Shown here piece by piece: positions 35,790-44,621 of a stretch of DNA of 64,000 nucleotides (positions are counted from its first letter, which is position 1; each line of letters opens with the position of its first letter). Under the pieces are notes generated by a model that worked only from the letters and a program-made list of their open reading frames with translations, made no database searches and was not told the origin of the DNA. Source of the stretch: Rhizobium sp. WYJ-E13 (GTDB lineage Bacteria; Pseudomonadota; Alphaproteobacteria; Rhizobiales; Rhizobiaceae); the NCBI RefSeq assembly GCF_018987265.1, contig NZ_CP076854.1, positions 1,736,001 to 1,800,000 of the forward strand, given 5' to 3'. A program made the translations under genes and the position numbers.

Positions 35790-36314
35790 ATGTTCAAGAA
35801 CATTCTCATAGCGACGGACGGCTCCGAACATTCGAAAAAGGCCGTCGAGTTAGGAGCAGCTCTTGCGGCGGGGAGTGGCGGGCAGGTCGTTCTCGTGCAT
35901 GTTCTCCTCGTCGGAGAGGTCGATACTGATGTACAGCGGATGATCGACGCTGAATTTCCGGGAGCAGAACCAGCACTGGGCTCGGCCGATGACATCATGA
36001 GCACGAGGCTGGCAGCGCCGCGTTTTGATATTTCTCTTCATCGGGCGACCTCCTACCGGATTTTTCGCATCTTGGGCGATCAAATCATCGAGCAGGCCAT
36101 CAAGGTCGTCAAAGCGGAAGGCGTTGATCAGGTTTCAACGCTGCTGTTGGAAGGAAATCCTGCGGAGCAAATTCTCAACTCGGTCACCGACGTGCAGGCC
36201 GACGTCGTCATCTGTGGCGCTCGCGGCCTTTCCAGGTTCTCGGCGCTGCTCCTCGGCAGCGTATCCAACAAGATCGCGCAGCTTTGCCCTGTGACCTGCG
36301 TGACGGTTCGCTGA
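35790..36314 (+). CDS. Universal stress protein (single UspA domain)
   Basis: 174 aa. The N-terminus KNILIATDGSEHSKKAVELGAALA and the C-terminal nucleotide-binding motif GARGLSRFSALLLGSVS (G-x2-G-x9-GS) identify an ATP-binding UspA-family protein. Relative to minimal UspA it has an insert of about 25 residues in the middle. The ATG follows GGGAGACC. It is the first of three Usp genes in this island (also 39331 and 52269); such clusters are typical of oxygen-limitation regulons. Confidence 0.88.
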   Translation: MFKNILIATDGSEHSKKAVELGAALAAGSGGQVVLVHVLLVGEVDTDVQRMIDAEFPGAEPALGSADDIMSTRLAAPRFDISLHRATSYRIFRILGDQIIEQAIKVVKAEGVDQVSTLLLEGNPAEQILNSVTDVQADVVICGARGLSRFSALLLGSVSNKIAQLCPVTCVTVR

Positions 36315-36439
36315 TGGTGATCGCGTCGCTCCACACAATCTGTGACGAATCCAGGTCGATCGAAAGAAAAGACCAGCATTCGATTTCAATCCGAGGCATC
36401 TTGATGGCGCGATAGCGTCGGGTGCATCAGGAGGCCCGC

Positions 36440-39124
36440 ATGGTGAACGTTCATTTCGCCAATGGACCACTAAGGTTGCCCGAAACCCCTCACGCATTGG
36501 CGCCGGAGGCGCTGACCGCCATGCTTGGCGTGTCGGAAGAGGTGGGGTTGTCTCGTGAAGACGCTGAAAAAAGGCGTCGGGCCGTTGGCTCGAACGCCAT
36601 TCAGGCGCGACCCGCCGCAACGTGGTTTAAACTTCTTTTGCACCAGTTCATGACCCCTGTGGTTTATCTGCTGGCCGGTGCAGCTGGATTAGCTTTTTAT
36701 TTCAACGAGCTGGAAGAAGGCGGCGCCATCGTTGCCGTCCTTGCCGTCAATGCTGTCATCGGGTTTTACACCGAGCTCAAAGCCGTACGTTCAATCGAGG
36801 CGTTGCGTGCACTGGGAGCCCATACCGTCCGGGTACTTCGTAACCGAGTTGTCAGCCGTGTGCCGGCAGAGGATCTGGTCCCAGGTGATGTCGTGGTCAT
36901 TGAAGCGGGCGAAGCGGTCTGCGCCGACCTCCGACTGATTGAAGCTTCCAGGCTGGCCGCGGATGAGTCGACCCTGACAGGCGAATCCGTGCCTGTGGAA
37001 AAGGATGTCCAGTCCGTCTCGCGAGACGCACGCCTTTCGGAGCGTCGGTCGATGTTATTCAAAGGAACAACTATCACACGAGGAAGCGGCCGAGGCGTCG
37101 TGACGGCAACGGGGCTCGCCACCGAACTCGGCACGGTATCGCGGCTGATCATGGAGGTTGACGCCGGCAACTCACCAATGGAGCGAAAGCTATCTCGTCT
37201 TTCGACACAGCTTGTCGGAGCCACGCTGGTTGTCGCCTGCGCAATCGCTGCTCTTGGCCTCGTCTCTGGCCAGGATGAACTCCTGGTCATCGAGGCCGCA
37301 ATTGCTCTTGCGGTCGCCGCTATTCCAGAAGGACTTCCGATTGTCGCAACGCTCGCTCTGGCGAGAGGAATGTGGCGTATGGCGGAGCAGAACGCCTTAA
37401 TCGAGCGCCTTTCGGCTGTGGAGACGCTCGGCGCCACGACCGTCATCCTGACGGACAAGACCGGAACGCTGACGGAAAACCGCATGACCGTCCAGCAGCT
37501 TTTGACCTCTTCTGGAGAAGTCGTGGTCAACGCGAATCCGCCGGAGAACACACTTCTTTTGCGGGCCGGCGCCGATCAGGAACTCTCATTGTTGTTGACG
37601 GTGGCTGTGCTGTGCAATGACGCAGATCTTGAGAATGCCGACGCCGAGGGGACAGGCGATCCAATGGAAATCGCACTTTTGCGCGCCGGTCTGACAGCGA
37701 ATATGAACCGGTCCGACCTCCTGTTCAAATACCCGCTTCTGCGCAAACACGCCTTCAATCCCACTACGAAGATGATGGGAACGGTCCATTCCAGTCGAGA
37801 TGGCATTCTCATCGCAGTCAAAGGAGCGCCGGAGCCGATTATCAATTCTGCAACCGGGGTGCTGCACGAGGGAAGCGAAATCCGGTTTGACGAAGAAACG
37901 CGCTCGAAATGGAATAATTACGTCGGACGTCTCGCCGACCACGGCCTGCGCGTTCTCGCCTGCGCTATCAGACACCAGCCTCAAGAGCCCGATGATCCGT
38001 TTCATAAACTGATCCTGGTCGGCCTAATCGGCCTTCAGGATCCTGCTCGTGCAGACGTACCGGAAGCGATCCGAGACTGCCAGAATGCAGGAATACGGGT
38101 GGTCATGGTAACCGGCGATCATGTTGCAACGGCCAGAAGCATTGGTCGCGCCGTGGGCCTCGACACATCTGGAGGCAATGTGGTTGAGGGGCGAGAGCTC
38201 CACGAGATGCTGAGGACAGGTGCGCCTGCTCTACGCGATGTCGGCATCTTTGCCCGGGTCGATCCCTCTGAAAAGCTCACTCTTGTGCGAGCCTATCAGA
38301 ATGCCGGCGATATCGTGGCGATGACGGGGGACGGCGTCAATGACGCTCCAGCCCTGCGGCAGGCAGATATCGGCGTTTCGATGGGACTGCGCGGCACCGA
38401 CGTCGCCCGCGAAGCGGCGGCAATGATCCTCCTTGACGACAGATTTTCGACGATCGTCAAGGCAATCCGTGAAGGCCGCATTATCTTTGCCAATATCCGC
38501 CGGCTTGTCGCCTATCTGCTATCGTGCAATCTCAGTGAACTGATGGTGATCGGTCTGGCAGTTGCCGGATCTCTGCCACTGCCTTTGCTGCCGCTGCAGA
38601 TTCTCTATCTGAACCTCGTGACCGACGTGTTTCCGGCCTTCGCGCTCGCGATGGGCGAAGGAGAGCACCGAGTGCTCAACAGACCGCCCCGCGATCCGAA
38701 GGAGGCTATTCTTGGCCGCGCCCAATGGCGCGCAGTCATTCTCCACGCGACGGCGCTGAGTGCCGCTACCTTTGCAGCTCTCGGTATCGGAAAATGGCTA
38801 GGCTTCGATCAACGCGCAAGCGTGACCGTGACATTCCTAACCCTTGCCTTTGCTCAACTATGGCATGTCTTCAACTTGCGCAGTCGTGGAACGAGCATTT
38901 TCGTCAATGATATGACTGGAAACCGATGGCTCTGGTTTGCCCTTGGCCTTTGCACCCTGCTATTGGCTCTCCCCCCTTATGTGGGTCCGGCTGCTCACCT
39001 TCTGCAACTCGTCCCGCCAACTGCTCAGATGTGGCTTGTCGTCCTGTTTTCCAGCACCGCGCCGCTGATCGCGACACAGATCGTCATGTTCGCACTATCC
39101 GGAACGAGACCCAATCGCTCCTGA
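36440..39124 (+). CDS. Cation-transporting P-type ATPase (P2A, Ca2+-type)
   Basis: An 894-aa P-type ATPase. It has an N-terminal cation ATPase domain (LTAMLGVSEEVGLSREDAEKRRRAVGSNAI), the actuator motif LTGESVPVEK and the ion-binding TM4 segment AAIPEGLP. The phosphorylation site DKTGTLTEN begins at residue 339, followed by MVTGDH and the hinge TGDGVNDAPALRQADIGV. The IPEGLP motif is that of Ca2+/secretory-pathway-type pumps rather than heavy-metal P1B pumps. The ATG at 36440 follows CAGGAGGCCCGC; a GTG at 36422 is an inferior alternative. It follows the Usp gene after 125 nt and may be cotranscribed. Confidence 0.9.
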   Translation: MVNVHFANGPLRLPETPHALAPEALTAMLGVSEEVGLSREDAEKRRRAVGSNAIQARPAATWFKLLLHQFMTPVVYLLAGAAGLAFYFNELEEGGAIVAVLAVNAVIGFYTELKAVRSIEALRALGAHTVRVLRNRVVSRVPAEDLVPGDVVVIEAGEAVCADLRLIEASRLAADESTLTGESVPVEKDVQSVSRDARLSERRSMLFKGTTITRGSGRGVVTATGLATELGTVSRLIMEVDAGNSPMERKLSRLSTQLVGATLVVACAIAALGLVSGQDELLVIEAAIALAVAAIPEGLPIVATLALARGMWRMAEQNALIERLSAVETLGATTVILTDKTGTLTENRMTVQQLLTSSGEVVVNANPPENTLLLRAGADQELSLLLTVAVLCNDADLENADAEGTGDPMEIALLRAGLTANMNRSDLLFKYPLLRKHAFNPTTKMMGTVHSSRDGILIAVKGAPEPIINSATGVLHEGSEIRFDEETRSKWNNYVGRLADHGLRVLACAIRHQPQEPDDPFHKLILVGLIGLQDPARADVPEAIRDCQNAGIRVVMVTGDHVATARSIGRAVGLDTSGGNVVEGRELHEMLRTGAPALRDVGIFARVDPSEKLTLVRAYQNAGDIVAMTGDGVNDAPALRQADIGVSMGLRGTDVAREAAAMILLDDRFSTIVKAIREGRIIFANIRRLVAYLLSCNLSELMVIGLAVAGSLPLPLLPLQILYLNLVTDVFPAFALAMGEGEHRVLNRPPRDPKEAILGRAQWRAVILHATALSAATFAALGIGKWLGFDQRASVTVTFLTLAFAQLWHVFNLRSRGTSIFVNDMTGNRWLWFALGLCTLLLALPPYVGPAAHLLQLVPPTAQMWLVVLFSSTAPLIATQIVMFALSGTRPNRS

Positions 39125-39330
39125 GCTGGCTGGCCGTATTTCCCGGTCGAGCTCATGTTGAACGGCGCTGTGAGCTCGGCTCGGTTAGTGGGCAACTGCA
39201 CGCGCTTCCAGCGCTCCCTATTACTTTCATGGTCACATATAACCGGCGTCCGCGCATGCGTTAGATCAATGCGACCGACAACGAAGACAAATAGATATTA
39301 TACTGCGAAAGGTGGAGAGGTGGAGAAGAC

Positions 39331-40164
39331 ATGATACCACAGTATTTTCTTCCGCTGGCGACGTATCCCGATCCGAGTTCGGGATTGATCATTTCGAATG
39401 CCATCGCGTTCGCCGAGTTCTGCGGCGCAAATCTTCACGTCTGCGCGCAAAGAGTTGAGATTCCGCACATCCCCGACGCCTGGTCATCGCTGCTGCTCGA
39501 TACGCCAAAGATGATCGAGCAAGCCGAAAGCTTGAGCCGTGACCGGGCTGCAACGCTGATCGCCGCGGCGGAAAATCTGAGCGCAGGCACGGAAATTAAG
39601 GTGTTTACTCGAACGTTGAAGACCGCTTTGCCTTGGCTGCATGAAACAGTGACCACGCAAGCACGTTTCTTCGATCTCGCAACCCTCGAATGTATCGCCA
39701 GTATTCCGGACACCCGCATCGTCGCTGAAGCCGTCATATTCGGCTCAGGCCGACCGACCGTCATTTTTCCCAATAAGACTGTCGCCGGCAAGATCGATCA
39801 TCTGGTGATTGCATGGGATGGGAGCCGCGCAGCCGCTCGCGCCGTCAGCGATGCGCACGAGCTCATCCGGATGGCCCGGACCGTATCGGTCCTGTCGGTC
39901 ACTGGCGAAAAATCGCTTCCAGCCGACAGCGGAACGCACCTTGCTGAAATCTTGAGGTCGAGCGGCGTCGATGCCAAGGCAATGTTGGCCCAAGGTAGCG
40001 GGTCATCTATCGGCCAGAGCATCCAGCAGGCCGCACTCGAACTGGGCGGCGATTTTTTGGTCATGGGAGCATTCGGGCATTCTCGATTGCGAGACTTTGT
40101 CTTGGGCGGAGCAACTGGTGGGGTCTTGGACGAGCCGGCCTTGCCAGTTCTCATGTCCCATTGA
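39331..40164 (+). CDS. Universal stress protein, two-domain
   Basis: 277 aa. The N-terminal half (residues 1-140) is a divergent Usp domain, and the C-terminal half begins KIDHLVIAWDGSRAAARAVSDA and ends with the nucleotide-binding motif MGAFGHSRLRDFVLGGATGG. The ATG at 39331 is preceded by GGAGAGGTGGAGAAG. It is a close relative in layout of the protein at 52269-53102. It converges on the hybrid FixL gene. No clear FixK box was found in the 206 nt upstream. Confidence 0.86.
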   Translation: MIPQYFLPLATYPDPSSGLIISNAIAFAEFCGANLHVCAQRVEIPHIPDAWSSLLLDTPKMIEQAESLSRDRAATLIAAAENLSAGTEIKVFTRTLKTALPWLHETVTTQARFFDLATLECIASIPDTRIVAEAVIFGSGRPTVIFPNKTVAGKIDHLVIAWDGSRAAARAVSDAHELIRMARTVSVLSVTGEKSLPADSGTHLAEILRSSGVDAKAMLAQGSGSSIGQSIQQAALELGGDFLVMGAFGHSRLRDFVLGGATGGVLDEPALPVLMSH

Positions 40165-40278
40165 CGAACGGGAGGATTGGTCTCTCTATCCCACCCTTTG
40201 GGCCCAGGCGGGAAACTGCCGTTACGCCGGAAGCCTCAGCCGATCTTCACCGAGCCTTCGCCGATGCTCGCTATGAGA

Positions 40279-42180
40279 TTAATCAAGCAATTCGCGCAGA
40301 CGGATCGCAAGTTCGCGGGCCGTGTAGGGCTTCTTCAGCAAGCTTGTGGAGGGGGAAAGCTCGCGGCCGGCGATCGTCGGCTCGGCATAACCAGATGTGA
40401 AAAGGATCTTAATACCCGGCTTCAGCGTCCGCACGATATCCGCCAATTCGTCCCCGGTCATGCCGCCGGGCATGACGATATCGGTAAACAGCAGCGCGAC
40501 ATCAGGATAATCCTCAAGCCGGTCCAGTGCCTCGTGACCGTTTGCCGCTTCTATGACTTCGTAACCGGCACTGATGAGGCGGGAAACCGCAACACGGCGC
40601 ACGCGCGCATCGTCCTCCACGACGAGGATCGTCTCAAAACCGCGTGGAATGTGGGGCTCCGACCGTCCAGCCTGCGATTCCTGATCCGTGCCATCCTCTG
40701 CCACCTTGGGAACTGCCGGAACAAAGATGCGCACAGTCGTTCCCTGGCCCACCTCGCTATAAAGCTGAATATGGCCGCCGGATTGCTTGGCGAATCCGTA
40801 GACCATTGAAAGGCCGAGCCCCGTGCCGGAACCAAGGCCCTTGGTCGTGAAGAAGGGTTCGAAGGCCCGCTGCTTGACCTCCGCCGTCATGCCGCTGCCG
40901 GTGTCCGTCACCGAGATCAGCACATAGTCGCCAGTGCGCACCTGTGGATACATCTGCGCATAATCGGCGTCGAGCTTGACGCGCGAGATCTCGACCGAGA
41001 GCTTGCCGCCGCGCGGCATGGCATCTCGAGCGTTGAGCACAAGATTCAAAAGAGCGTTCTGTAACTGCGATCCATCAACCAGCGCGCTGTTGGACGAGCC
41101 AATCACGGTGGTGCGAAATTCGATCGCTTCGCCGAGCGTACGTCGCAGCAGGTCGGAAAAACCGGAAATAAGCTGCCCGACGTCGACGGGTTTCGGATTG
41201 AGCGGCTGGCGCCGACCGAAGGCGAGCAACTGGCCCGTAAGTTTCGCCCCGTCCTCCGCCGCCTCCTGCGCCTCACGCAGCAGCGGTCGCAGCCTTTCGT
41301 CCGTCAGTTTGTCCTCGATCATCTCGAGATTGCCGCTGATGACGGTAAGCAGATTGTTGAAGTCATGCGCAAGCCCGCCGGTCAGTTGGCCGATCGCTTC
41401 CATCTTCTGCGACTGGCGCAACTCCTCCTCGGTCTTGTGGCGGCTCGTGAGGTCGCGGATGAAGCCGGTGAAGATGCGTTTGCCATTGGTGACCGCCTCG
41501 CCGACGGAAAGCTCCATCGGAAAGACCGAACCATCCTTACGCTGCCCGGTCACCAGTCTACCATAACCAATAATCCGGCGCTCGCCGGTCATCAAGTATC
41601 GGGAGAGATGGCCGTCATGGGCGTCGCGATCCGGCTGCGACATCAGGATCTTGACGTTGCGCCCGCAGACTTCCGCGGAAGGATAACCGAAAAGCCGCTC
41701 TGCCGCAGCGCTGAAGGAGGAGATCCTGCCGGCATCGTCAATGACAATCATCGCTTCGGGAACCGTGGCCAGGATGGAGCGCAGATGTGCTTCCCTCTCC
41801 GCCAGATCATCCTGCATTCTCTTCATGCCGGTTACATCGTTGTTCGTTTGGATAATCATCGCTGTTTTGCCGAGCGATGGATTGAAGAGGGACCAGCGCG
41901 TGGCAATGAAAAGCGTTTGGCCGTTATTGTGTCGGTGCGTCACCTCCCCTTCCCACGCCCCTTGCCTTCGAACGGTTTCGCGGATTTCTTCCAAGGGTGT
42001 CGGAAACTGCGTTGCGAGAAGTTCGTGGACGACCTTTCCGACAGCCTCGTTTCGTGGCCATCCATAGAGAGCCTCGCAGCCACTGGTCCAGCGGTTGATT
42101 ATCCCGTCGAAACCGTGAACGACCACGTTTGCTCCGTCGAACATCAGGGCAATCTGGTCAAGCTCCGTCTCAATCGTCAT
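40279..42180 (-). CDS. fixL: Hybrid oxygen-sensor histidine kinase, FixL type (PAS - heme PAS - kinase - receiver)
   Basis: 633 aa, no membrane segments. PAS1 covers about 8-120 and PAS2 about 130-245. PAS2 is of the heme FixL kind: His188 in the DRDAHDG loop and Arg208 in RRIIGYGRLVTGQRKDG are 20 residues apart, as are His200 and Arg220 of Bradyrhizobium FixL. A HisKA helix has GGLAHDFNNLL with His272. The HATPase domain has NLVLNARDAM, DTGSGM and GLGSGTGLGLSMVYGF. A C-terminal receiver (ETILVVEDDARVRR ... LLFTDIVMPGG) makes it a hybrid, as reported for R. etli and R. leguminosarum. It lies 33 nt downstream of fixK, same direction. Its usual partner FxkR is not in the window. Confidence 0.9.
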   Translation of the reverse strand: MTIETELDQIALMFDGANVVVHGFDGIINRWTSGCEALYGWPRNEAVGKVVHELLATQFPTPLEEIRETVRRQGAWEGEVTHRHNNGQTLFIATRWSLFNPSLGKTAMIIQTNNDVTGMKRMQDDLAEREAHLRSILATVPEAMIVIDDAGRISSFSAAAERLFGYPSAEVCGRNVKILMSQPDRDAHDGHLSRYLMTGERRIIGYGRLVTGQRKDGSVFPMELSVGEAVTNGKRIFTGFIRDLTSRHKTEEELRQSQKMEAIGQLTGGLAHDFNNLLTVISGNLEMIEDKLTDERLRPLLREAQEAAEDGAKLTGQLLAFGRRQPLNPKPVDVGQLISGFSDLLRRTLGEAIEFRTTVIGSSNSALVDGSQLQNALLNLVLNARDAMPRGGKLSVEISRVKLDADYAQMYPQVRTGDYVLISVTDTGSGMTAEVKQRAFEPFFTTKGLGSGTGLGLSMVYGFAKQSGGHIQLYSEVGQGTTVRIFVPAVPKVAEDGTDQESQAGRSEPHIPRGFETILVVEDDARVRRVAVSRLISAGYEVIEAANGHEALDRLEDYPDVALLFTDIVMPGGMTGDELADIVRTLKPGIKILFTSGYAEPTIAGRELSPSTSLLKKPYTARELAIRLRELLD

Positions 42181-42213
42181 CTCCTCGCCGTTCTCCCTTG
42201 ATCGCTGACGCTC

Positions 42214-42966
42214 TCAGTGGCGCGGCCGCCTTTCACATGCAGCCTGCTTCCACCCGTCCCCCGCCAATTCGTCGTCACTTCCTGACAATTGCACAAGCGC
42301 AGACCGCTTCACGACGCGAAGGGAATGACGTCCCACAGGCGCAAGCACGCCCTTATTCGTCAGCTTCGTGATAGAACGGGAAACCGTCTCGATGGTGAGG
42401 CCGAGATAGTCGGCGATGTCCAGTCGGGTCATTGGCAGCTCGATCACGAAATCGCCCTGCCCTTCCGAGACCGCGCGAAGAAGCTCTCTTAGAAGAAAAG
42501 TGCAAATCCGCTCTTCGGCGCTCTTGCAGGACAGGAGGACCATCTGATCTTGGGCAGCGGCCATTTCGTCGCAGAGACGGGCGAAGACCTCCGGCCGCAA
42601 CTCCGACGAACTGGCGACTTCGCTATCGAATGCCTTGCGCGAGAAACGTCGTACCTTCGTGTTGGTAATGGCTTCGGCACTGTAGAGATAGTGGTCCTTC
42701 AGCGAGACGCCGACGATGTCGCCGGCGTGCAGAAATCCTGTGATGACGCGGCGGCCATCCGAGATGATCTTGAAGATGCGAAGGGTCCCTTCGACGACTT
42801 CGAACAGGTGCTTGGCAGCGTCGCCTTCGAAAAAAAGGGACTGGCCGGCGACCAGACGTTCGACAGGTTGTCTCCTAAAAAGCTCCTGAATGCAATTCGG
42901 CTCGGAGCCAAGGAGCACCGCATTGTTGATCTGCTTGTCTTGATGAAAAGTGGCGCCCTGCAGCAT
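42214..42966 (-). CDS. fixK: CRP/FNR-family regulator, FixK type
   Basis: 250 aa. A cyclic-nucleotide-binding-like sensor domain (about 30-140, AGQSLFFEGDAAKHLFEVVEGTLRI given in part) precedes a winged helix with LDIADYLGLTIETVSRSI. The recognition residues E-x-x-S-R equal those of FNR and FixK, which read TTGAT half-sites. The N-terminus has only one cysteine (EPNC), so it cannot hold the FNR-type 4Fe-4S cluster; this argues for FixK rather than FnrN. The ATG at 42966 follows CGGAGGGACGAAG; a longer frame to 43233 runs through the promoter. It probably activates the many boxes in this region. Confidence 0.87.
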   Translation of the reverse strand: MLQGATFHQDKQINNAVLLGSEPNCIQELFRRQPVERLVAGQSLFFEGDAAKHLFEVVEGTLRIFKIISDGRRVITGFLHAGDIVGVSLKDHYLYSAEAITNTKVRRFSRKAFDSEVASSSELRPEVFARLCDEMAAAQDQMVLLSCKSAEERICTFLLRELLRAVSEGQGDFVIELPMTRLDIADYLGLTIETVSRSITKLTNKGVLAPVGRHSLRVVKRSALVQLSGSDDELAGDGWKQAACERRPRH

Positions 42967-43050
42967 CTTCGTCCCTCCGCGCTGTGGATGAGGCCAATAA
43001 AAGGTCTCAGGGTGACATGCGGATGCCGCGTGTGTAAAAGACAATGCGAA

Positions 43051-43070
43051 TTTGTAACAGTTTGTAACAA
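43051..43070 (-). promoter_or_regulatory. Direct repeat upstream of fixK (candidate K-box)
   Basis: Plus strand has two exact tandem copies of TTTGTAACA spaced 10 bp. Read toward fixK this is GTTACA-N4-GTTACA, one helical turn apart, as expected for an OmpR-type response regulator. It ends 85 nt before the fixK start. I recall the FxkR-binding K-box of R. etli fixK as this kind of repeat. Confidence 0.65.
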
Positions 43071-43145
43071 ATGTCGGCGCAACGCCGTATTGCCGTAGCC
43101 ACCTCCCCCATTCTGCCAGACGGTCAGAACCGCCCGGAAAGGCAA

Positions 43146-43577
43146 TCAAAGGCGATAGATGACGCCGTGGTCCCATCGATGACGGAACTCCTGATCGTCG
43201 AGCACACTCCAAATCTCGGGTCGAAGAGACCAAAATCGCAGATATTTGCTCTTCGCATCGATCGCCTGTCTCTCGATACAGGCAAACAGGGCTGCCGCGA
43301 TTTCATGTTCGTGGAGCGGGCTTATGACAATGAACATCGCTACGTCGAACAGCGGCCCGGCAACAGGGTGCTTTTCGAGGCGAACATGGCAAAGGCCGCG
43401 AGAGTAACCCCTGGTGTCGGTCGCTACGATAAAGTTGCGCCGCTCCGAGCCGCCGGTTACCCGGCGCCAGGAATCAAGTGTCAGATCAGGCATTGCCGCC
43501 TGCGCTATGACGTAAGTGCGGTCAATCTGGTCTTTCTGCAGAGGGCCGATGACAAAACCGCTATTGTTAGGCGTCAT
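43146..43577 (-). CDS. GNAT-like hypothetical protein
   Basis: 143 aa, soluble. The layout (GFVIGPLQKDQIDRTYVIAQAAMPDLTL, then beta strands NFIVATDTRGYSRGLCHVRLE, then HEHEIAAALFACIERQAIDAKSKYLRFW) resembles an N-acetyltransferase fold, but the acetyl-CoA pyrophosphate loop is not clear. The ATG at 43577 follows CGGAGACCTCAG. It is 180 nt upstream of fixK and 22 nt downstream of a 50-aa open frame headed by a FixK-type box, suggesting a small oxygen-regulated unit. Confidence 0.6.
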   Translation of the reverse strand: MTPNNSGFVIGPLQKDQIDRTYVIAQAAMPDLTLDSWRRVTGGSERRNFIVATDTRGYSRGLCHVRLEKHPVAGPLFDVAMFIVISPLHEHEIAAALFACIERQAIDAKSKYLRFWSLRPEIWSVLDDQEFRHRWDHGVIYRL

Positions 43578-43599
43578 CTGAGGTCTCCGTTACATTGGA

Positions 43600-43752
43600 C
43601 TACACCCTGGCGCTTTGCCAGTGATGGACGTGACGCTCCGTATTCGATGGTCTGACAAATGCCGCCACCTGCCGAAGAACATCGCCAGCACATCCCCGCC
43701 CGTTAGAGCCGCCAATCTCGCCGAGATCAACGTGCTCCGCAGGCTCCGTCAT
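43600..43752 (-). CDS. Possible 50-aa protein headed by a FixK box
   Basis: An open frame of 50 codons starting at ATG 43752 and ending TAG at 43600, encoding MTEPAEHVDLGEIGG... with GGC- and GCG-rich codons like its neighbours. AGGTGTA precedes the ATG closely. A box TTGACCCGCATCAA (43815) lies 70 nt upstream in the right orientation, and its stop is 22 nt before the GNAT-like gene. No similarity is recognised. It could be a true small gene or a leader segment. Confidence 0.4.
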   Translation of the reverse strand: MTEPAEHVDLGEIGGSNGRGCAGDVLRQVAAFVRPSNTERHVHHWQSARV

Positions 43753-43814
43753 TACACCTGTGAGACTTTGCTAACAGCAGTACAAAACCCTAGACCGATG
43801 GTGAGCTTACCGCG

Positions 43815-43828
43815 TTGACCCGCATCAA
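43815..43828 (-). promoter_or_regulatory. FNR/FixK-type box
   Basis: TTGACCCGCATCAA fits TTGAY-N4-RTCAA. In the leftward direction TAGGGT lies near the -10 spacing; rightward the same position is GC-rich, so it more likely serves the 50-aa frame and GNAT-like gene. Confidence 0.55.
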
Positions 43829-44068
43829 ACTCGACCGGTCAATCAGAAGATCGCGAGCACAAGCACGCTGCTGAAAATCGTGTTGCGTTAGCGCCACCCA
43901 TCTCAGCGGATTGACAATCAGCGCTCGGTACCGGGATTGAACGGCTACGCCTCTAGGCTTCGCGCTGAATGTTCCGCGTCACCAGCCTTGGTGCATTTAC
44001 AATCATCAATGACATATCATTGGGGCTTGACGGTCGCGAACGGCGGCAACCGCGCCATGCATCGCACA
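43829..44068. other. Intergenic segment between oppositely read genes
   Basis: The 386 nt between the small leftward frame (43752) and the CBS gene (44139) contain two FixK-type boxes (43815 and 44069). Apart from those I see no supported gene; short frames here have irregular codon use. Confidence 0.5.
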
Positions 44069-44082
44069 TTGAGGTATGTCAA
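44069..44082 (+). promoter_or_regulatory. FNR/FixK-type box
   Basis: TTGAGGTATGTCAA differs from TTGAY-N4-RTCAA at one position. Its centre is 63 nt before the CBS gene start, and TATCCT lies 22 nt downstream as -10. Confidence 0.6.
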
Positions 44083-44138
44083 GGCGGCCGCCAAGCCGGC
44101 CCGGTATCCTGCATTCTCTTCTAGCTGGAGCCGTACAC

Positions 44139-44621
44139 ATGACGATCCCCGCTAAATCGGTAATGACAACGGATTTAATTACGGTGTCGCCTGAGACCAC
44201 CGTAGCCGAGGCCGCCCGGCGCATGCTGATCCATCACGTCACCGCCGTACCTGTGGTGGACCCCGATAACCGGCCGCTTGGATTGGTCAGCGAAGGCGAC
44301 GTGATGCGCCACTTCGGCGCGCAGTTTCAAAGTAAGCGAGCGGAATGGCTACGCCTGCTGGCGGAAGGCGAGACACTCGCGCCGGAGTTTCTTGCCGAAA
44401 TCCGCCTCAACCAGCAACGCGTCCGCGAGATTATGCATTCAACCATCATCTCCGCTGATCAGGAAACCTCTCTTGCAGAGTTGGCTGATCTGATGCTGAA
44501 ACATGGGATCAAGCGCGTTCTTATCCTGCGTGACGGCGTGTTGGTTGGCATCGTCAGCCGCGCCGATGTGGTTCGGGCCGTGGTGGAAAAACTGGACGAC
44601 TTGCTTGAGCCGACGGACTAG
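44139..44621 (+). CDS. CBS-domain protein
   Basis: 160 aa, essentially two CBS motifs: AKSVMTTDLITVSPETTVAEAARRML with VVDPDNRPLGLVSEGDVMRHF, then REIMHSTIISADQETSLAELADLMLKHGIKRVLILRDGVLVGIVSRADVVRAV, given as spans. CBS pairs bind adenine nucleotides and sense energy state. No catalytic domain is attached. The start at 44139 is supported by AGCTGGAGCC upstream and by the box geometry. It belongs with the CBS-BON protein at 60731 in the FixK-box set. Confidence 0.85.
   Translation: MTIPAKSVMTTDLITVSPETTVAEAARRMLIHHVTAVPVVDPDNRPLGLVSEGDVMRHFGAQFQSKRAEWLRLLAEGETLAPEFLAEIRLNQQRVREIMHSTIISADQETSLAELADLMLKHGIKRVLILRDGVLVGIVSRADVVRAVVEKLDDLLEPTD

Noticed and set aside
36401..36415. FixK-like sequence TTGATGGCGCGATAG before the P-type ATPase
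   Set aside because: The second half-site is wrong and the centre would be only about 31 nt from the start codon, unlike the other boxes.
42214..43233. Longer 339-aa form of the CRP/FNR regulator
   Set aside because: The extra N-terminus would run through the K-box-like repeat and a good ribosome-binding site exists at the ATG 42966.
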